64,000 bases of DNA, taken from the NCBI RefSeq assembly GCF_905475465.1, contig NC_062235.1:6644001-6708000 (forward strand), written 5' to 3'. Origin of the DNA: Pieris napi. Lineage: Eukaryota > Arthropoda > Insecta > Lepidoptera > Pieridae. Positions 60,001-64,000 of the stretch are shown here, piece by piece; the first letter of the stretch is position 1, and every line of letters starts with the position of its first letter. A model generated the notes under the pieces. The model saw nothing but the letters and a program-made list of their open reading frames with translations, was not told where the DNA came from and ran no database searches. The translations under genes were made by a program, and so were the position numbers.

Positions 60001-62209
60001 ATGTTTTTATTGAACTCTGTGCCTTAGAGAGTACGATATACATAATACTTAACAATTATTTAGATTATATACACATATTAAATAATAGTCTATACACTAC
60101 ACGGTCAGCTGCTGCGAACTATAGGCGCCGACATATTGGCCTTGGCTGCTATGACGAGCGCCTTTCACTTTATCCCTACTCCGCGGCCGACCGTCACGCG
60201 ACATGCAACACACAGACGAAAAAGTTTGAGATGATGTAATAAAAGTTTCACTTTAAAAATAAATTCATAACTCATGATATTGAAATAAAAAACGACTTAT
60301 GGCCATGAATCAATTTAACTATTAGCCAAAGGAAGAAAACAAGAAAACAACTTTAAAATCAGTAACAGTACGGCCTTGTACGAATAAAATTGAAAATTTC
60401 CCATTGTGATCGCCTTTGTTGGCTCTCATAACATATAAAAGATCCAAAAAATAATTAACATACACAAATATTTTATATAATTTTAATTACGTTCTTTATC
60501 GTAAGAAGTAGAAACAACGATTTAGCTATTAGTAGCTATATTGTAGTAAAGTTTTTATTTACTATTGTACAAGAATACTCAAGTTACATAATGAAACGTT
60601 GGAAGGGCATTTCTGCGTTTGTTTTCAATTATATTTTTAATACAGTTCACGTTTATGTAAGTGACATTTGTTTTTAAACATGAGACGAGAATTTTTTTTA
60701 TTGAATTGTTACATAATATTATTATTTATTTGTTTCCATTACATTAAGTTTTTTAAGTGTATTATGTAGGAGCGTCTATTATGTGCTTGGCTATCGCTTC
60801 TATATATTATAGTAAAGAAGAACCGTGAATTTCAAAGATTTGATAAATTATTAATTAATGGATGTCATAAAGTCGTGTACGGCGGCGGTAGCAGATCGTA
60901 TCTTATGTATTATGAACTAGAAAAATAAATTAAATGTTAAATAATACCTATAATCGTATTTATATTACAATGACGTCAAGCATTGTAAGTTCCGGCTTTT
61001 TTTTTGCGGGTATTTGAATAATTCAAACTGATAGTTTTTACGATAGCTAACAGGAATTCATTTAAATATTTTACTGTAAATGAAAACAATTTTTTATTGT
61101 AAATATAAATCAACGGTTTTTAATACTAAGTCAAAAGTTCATTTGTTAAATGCTGAAAGTTAGGACATTCACGGTCACAAAAAAACATACTAATTCAAAG
61201 TGTATCTCGCGTATATAATATACTAATTTCATTTTGCAGATGTGTGAGTATTTTCAAGCTAAAGATTACAACAACGGTGTGATTGGGGTGTTTGACTATA
61301 TCGACGCAAATGTATTAGAAATTGTGAAGACCATAAACATAGTAGAAGCTCGACAGCTGATTACAATTGTTACGGTGTGTACCTTAACCGTTTCTTATAT
61401 GATTCCTTGATTATGATATTGCTTAGTTTAAGATACAAATATCTAAAAAAAAAAATTTATAACTTTACAAATGGAAACTTAGTGCATTAATTATGATTTA
61501 AAACGAATGCCTTCCTTCGGGTAAATGCCTCCTCCATCTTCTACCTCGTATTTCTTGTCCATTTTTTCCCGCTTTACGTATTGAGAGAGAGAGAAGAGAG
61601 CAGTGGCGGCTTCAGATTTGCGACACTTATCCCTGAAGTTTTAGATTCGAACTCCGCCTGTGCACGGACGACTTTTTGTCAATGTACGCATTTAACTTGT
61701 TACTTACTAAAGTGTTACTTTTTCTTCCTACATAGGAAGTGTATAAGGCTGAGATGTGCTGTTACAACCGTTTTTAGATACGGTACTTTATTAAAAGTAA
61801 AATAAAAAATAAATGTGCCTAATTGCACCGTTTTAACTATAGTAGGTACTCAGATGTCTCTTTTCATCATAGCGTAAACACAATTGGCGAAATGAGACAA
61901 AAGGGTACTTCAGGTAAAACGAGATGATGATTTAGTTTTAATAAGTAACGCGGACGCCCTGTTTTAAAAACTATTATTGGTATTTTCATTTACAGGAAGG
62001 TTTTAGCCTTCGACTCAAAGGAGTACATTTTATGACGTCATCGAAGGCTATCGACACACTAGTTTCTATACTAAAACAGGCCTTGAGCGAAAAACTGGCA
62101 AAGAGAATTCATGTACATAGAGATCAGACATCTTTAAAAGAACATATTCCATTGAAAATTTTGCCAATCGAGTACGGCGGCAAGGAAAAATCTATGTATA
62201 AATTACAGG
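57046..62209 (+). CDS. CRAL-TRIO domain protein, tandem paralogue (five exons seen, 3' end not found)
   Basis: Exons 57046-57208, 58206-58362, 59445-59556, 61240-61374 and 61996-62209 (phases 1, 2, 0, 0, 1) match the upstream gene exon for exon (163/169, 157/154, 112/121, 135/132 and 214/214 nt) and encode 260 aa. Motifs: CVIISKGSVERAKRKMEK, VVLPQLTDGHDRVYVMR, NNGVIGVFDYID, GFSLRLKGVHFM, KLAKRIHVH and the canonical LPIEYGG, so it is the more typical family member. Donors of exons 4 and 5 are GTGTGT, weaker than GTAAGT. The expected last exon (about 50 codons ending G-S-F-R-K-L-like) was not found before position 64000; it may lie beyond the window or be lost. The ligand is unknown. Confidence 0.85.
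57588..57835 (-). repeat. tRNA-derived SINE, minus strand (intron 1 of second CRAL-TRIO gene)
   Basis: Minus-strand reading gives CCTAGAGGTCATATGTTCGA, ACCCCGGCTGTGCAATATTC, ACGATGAAGAAAAATATCAT and GTTGTATTGCTACCGG. The head is truncated. Confidence 0.65.
58480..58800 (+). mobile_element. Non-LTR retrotransposon 3' fragment (intron 2 of second CRAL-TRIO gene)
   Basis: It encodes YHSLYGNCIRFYNKLSSEIR then a stop, with remaining codons in frame after it (KLKALVKRKLFNKAFYKF). It is followed by CCTTGGGATTTGCTCCAGTT and GGCGGAGAGTTTAAAG. Same family as 13800-14150. Confidence 0.65.
58960..61239. other. Introns 2-3 of the second CRAL-TRIO gene, remainder
   Basis: Mostly AT-rich. A GC-richer island at 60095-60205 (CTACTCCGCGGCCGACCGTC) interrupts intron 3; its origin is unknown. 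Exon 3 (59445-59556) lies within this interval. Confidence 0.4.
61600..61790 (+). repeat. Decayed SINE (intron 4 of second CRAL-TRIO gene)
   Basis: GTGGCGGCTTCAGATTTGCG, CCCTGAAGTTTTAGATTCGA, ACTCCGCCTGTGCACGG and TGTGCTGTTACAACC remain from the SINE order. Confidence 0.6.
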
Positions 62210-62214
62210 GTGTG

Positions 62215-63334
62215 TATTATGTAATTATATTTTGGATAGCTACAAGCGACGAAAAATAAACTAACTATAACATTAAATAGTTAAAATTAGCACTCTGATT
62301 ACCAAAGTATAATTTTGTATCTGTCAAATTGTATTTTAAAATCTATCAACCAATATACACGTAATGTTAAGAGCCTTATAATTAATTCAAACGTAATTTA
62401 TGTATTGTGTGTAATCATTTGATACATAGGAACGTAATTAGAAGCATTAATATATTTTTATTTACTGACATGTCATAAGTGGACATTATGTTACCTATGT
62501 GATTAAACGATTTTTTACTTTACTTTAATTAGTGATATTCATGAATATTTTTAGTGATTTCTTTGTAAGGATTTATCAGTTATAATGGAGTTTATAAATA
62601 AATACAATCTAGGCCGTATCGGACATAAATCGAAATACGCAAGATCAAATCTAGCAGATGATGTAAATAAGCTAATTAATATAATTAAATGTCAATGTTT
62701 AGTATGAAATTAAAATTGGTTCCAATTATCTTTTAACACTTCGGTTATAAATGAGTTACCTTTATCTCAATTATTTTTTTCGTTGGACGATCTATAAACA
62801 TATTGTACGTCGATTATGTTTACGCCAGATAACACAATCAGAGTATTTAAAATTACTAAGTTTGTAAAATAATACATGTTGCAAGACCGTCAGTATATCG
62901 GTTCTTAAGTATGTAAACATAATATGTTTTAGGTGTAAGTCGAATCACTCATATATAATTCTTTAACATTTAGAAGAATATATTTTCAACTTAATATGCA
63001 GTAAAATTGATTAAGGCATGTATTTGTATTCTTTAAAACAAGAAAAAAAGACTAACAGACTGTAACACTCATCATTGTTTATTTTACGATGGGCATTAAA
63101 CACTAAACATTTAAAACTATGCCCTATCTCCACCTGACACACTGCGTAAAGTTTTGGTGGTGGCATTCAGTAACCAGGCTTGTTACTCCCGTGCGTCAAT
63201 GATGTAAGGTATTTTGAGATGCGGGAGTAATAGTCCGCTTTTAGTGAATCAGGCCTATAACCAACATCAAGTCATTAATAAAAAAAACGACGGGTTGCAC
63301 TCCGGGAGTGCCGGCAGAAGTGAAAACTTGAATA
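62215..63334. other. AT-rich stretch after the fifth exon
   Basis: No acceptable last CRAL-TRIO exon. One weak candidate (acceptor at 62570) was considered and rejected. Confidence 0.35.
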
Positions 63335-63635
63335 TTAACGTTGTGCATTTTTGATATTTTGGAATGGCTAGGGAATAATTTTGCACGAAGTGCTTTAATT
63401 ATCACTATAAAAGTACTATCATTTATGTGGTAGAATACAATATTTATTCATTGCGCTATCGTACACAAACATGACAATTTATATTACATTAAATACGCCG
63501 CGCCAGCTGTCTACTTTCCATCCGTCTTACGAATTTTCGATCAGGTCACGTGTCCTGACGCGAGTTTAACATTTTTTACCCATTCCAATAAAAGTGTTCA
63601 ACGCCGCTAAAGAAGTTTTCACTTGAAAAACAGGT
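63335..63635 (-). repeat. Dispersed repeat R3, copy 2
   Basis: Reverse-orientation match to 27072-27560 without its roughly 170-bp extra segment. The outer end has AACTTCTTTAGCGGCGTTG on the minus strand. Confidence 0.7.
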
Positions 63636-63639
63636 AAAG

Positions 63640-64000
63640 CTAAGAACAAGGGTTGTAACACCACTTTTTTACTTTTTTTACGTACGATCGACAACAAAAA
63701 TAAAATTTAAAAAAATCAAATTGATAAAGTTTTTCTATGATTTACTATTCACAAATGTAATATGTAAAAAAGTTATTTTAAAAATCGATCGCGTAGAACA
63801 TAAATAAAATGATCCAATTAGATTAACATTTGTAAAAATATTAAGAAATTCATAATTTAAGAAAAACTTGTTTATCATGGACATTTAAATTGAAGGTTTA
63901 CTTATATCGGTTTTAACACACATTCACATAATTATAACTACAAGTAGGCTCCTCTCTAAGATAGCCAATTTCAAATAATGAAACGGATGCGAAAATGTCT
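63640..64000. other. AT-rich terminal stretch
   Basis: No gene or bounded repeat supported before the window ends. Confidence 0.4.

Noticed and set aside
62571..62707. Candidate last exon for the second CRAL-TRIO gene after TTTATCAG at 62570
   Set aside because: The frame is open for about 43 codons, but its translation shows none of the terminal family motifs (no W near the start, no GSFRKL-type end).
1..64000. CRISPR arrays, bacterial operons, integrons or prophage
   Set aside because: There are no regularly spaced direct repeats and no prokaryotic gene organisation; introns, SINEs and Helitrons indicate an insect nuclear genome.

Overview
The window reads as nuclear DNA of a moth or butterfly. 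It is AT-rich and intron-containing, and is crowded with the short repeats typical of Lepidoptera: tRNA-derived SINEs, Helitrons ending in CTAG, Harbinger-type MITEs and 3' scraps of non-LTR retrotransposons. There is no bacterial-style gene packing, operon, rRNA, free-standing tRNA gene or CRISPR array.

Layout. 1-18 kb is a gene desert of decayed repeats: SINEs, a pogo-like remnant at 5.1-6.5 kb, foldback MITEs at 8.8 and 9.8 kb, and a TAA-flanked MITE at 12.35 kb. At 18.0-20.4 kb on the plus strand lies a two-exon two-pore-domain (K2P) potassium channel of 510 aa. Its TGA stop is followed in the same frame by 90 more open, coding-like codons. 21-28 kb is repeats, including a decayed copy of the K2P intron-exon junction. 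28.36-31.99 kb is a complete Harbinger DNA transposon. Its two genes, a HARBI1-type nuclease on minus and a MADF-domain protein on plus, have interdigitated exons, and the MADF gene is broken by a nested 726-bp MITE. 33.8-36.5 kb holds two small intronless ORFs that look like secreted acidic peptides with C-terminal cysteines. 37-46 kb is again repeats and AT-rich spacer.

46.74-53.79 kb (plus) is a complete six-exon CRAL-TRIO gene, a hydrophobic-ligand carrier similar to alpha-tocopherol transfer proteins, encoding 314 aa. Its fourth intron carries a 1.44-kb nearly perfect palindrome. 57.05-62.21 kb (plus) holds five exons of a tandem paralogue with the same intron phases; no convincing last exon is visible before the window ends.

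The host genes are independent single-gene units: one ion channel, one tandem pair of lipid-transfer-like genes and possibly a pair of secreted peptides. The densest biology is in the mobile elements. The least ordinary items are the K2P stop-codon extension, the interlocked Harbinger gene pair, the giant palindrome and the secreted-peptide pair. All exon boundaries were read by eye from GT/AG signals, phases and family motifs, without transcript evidence.
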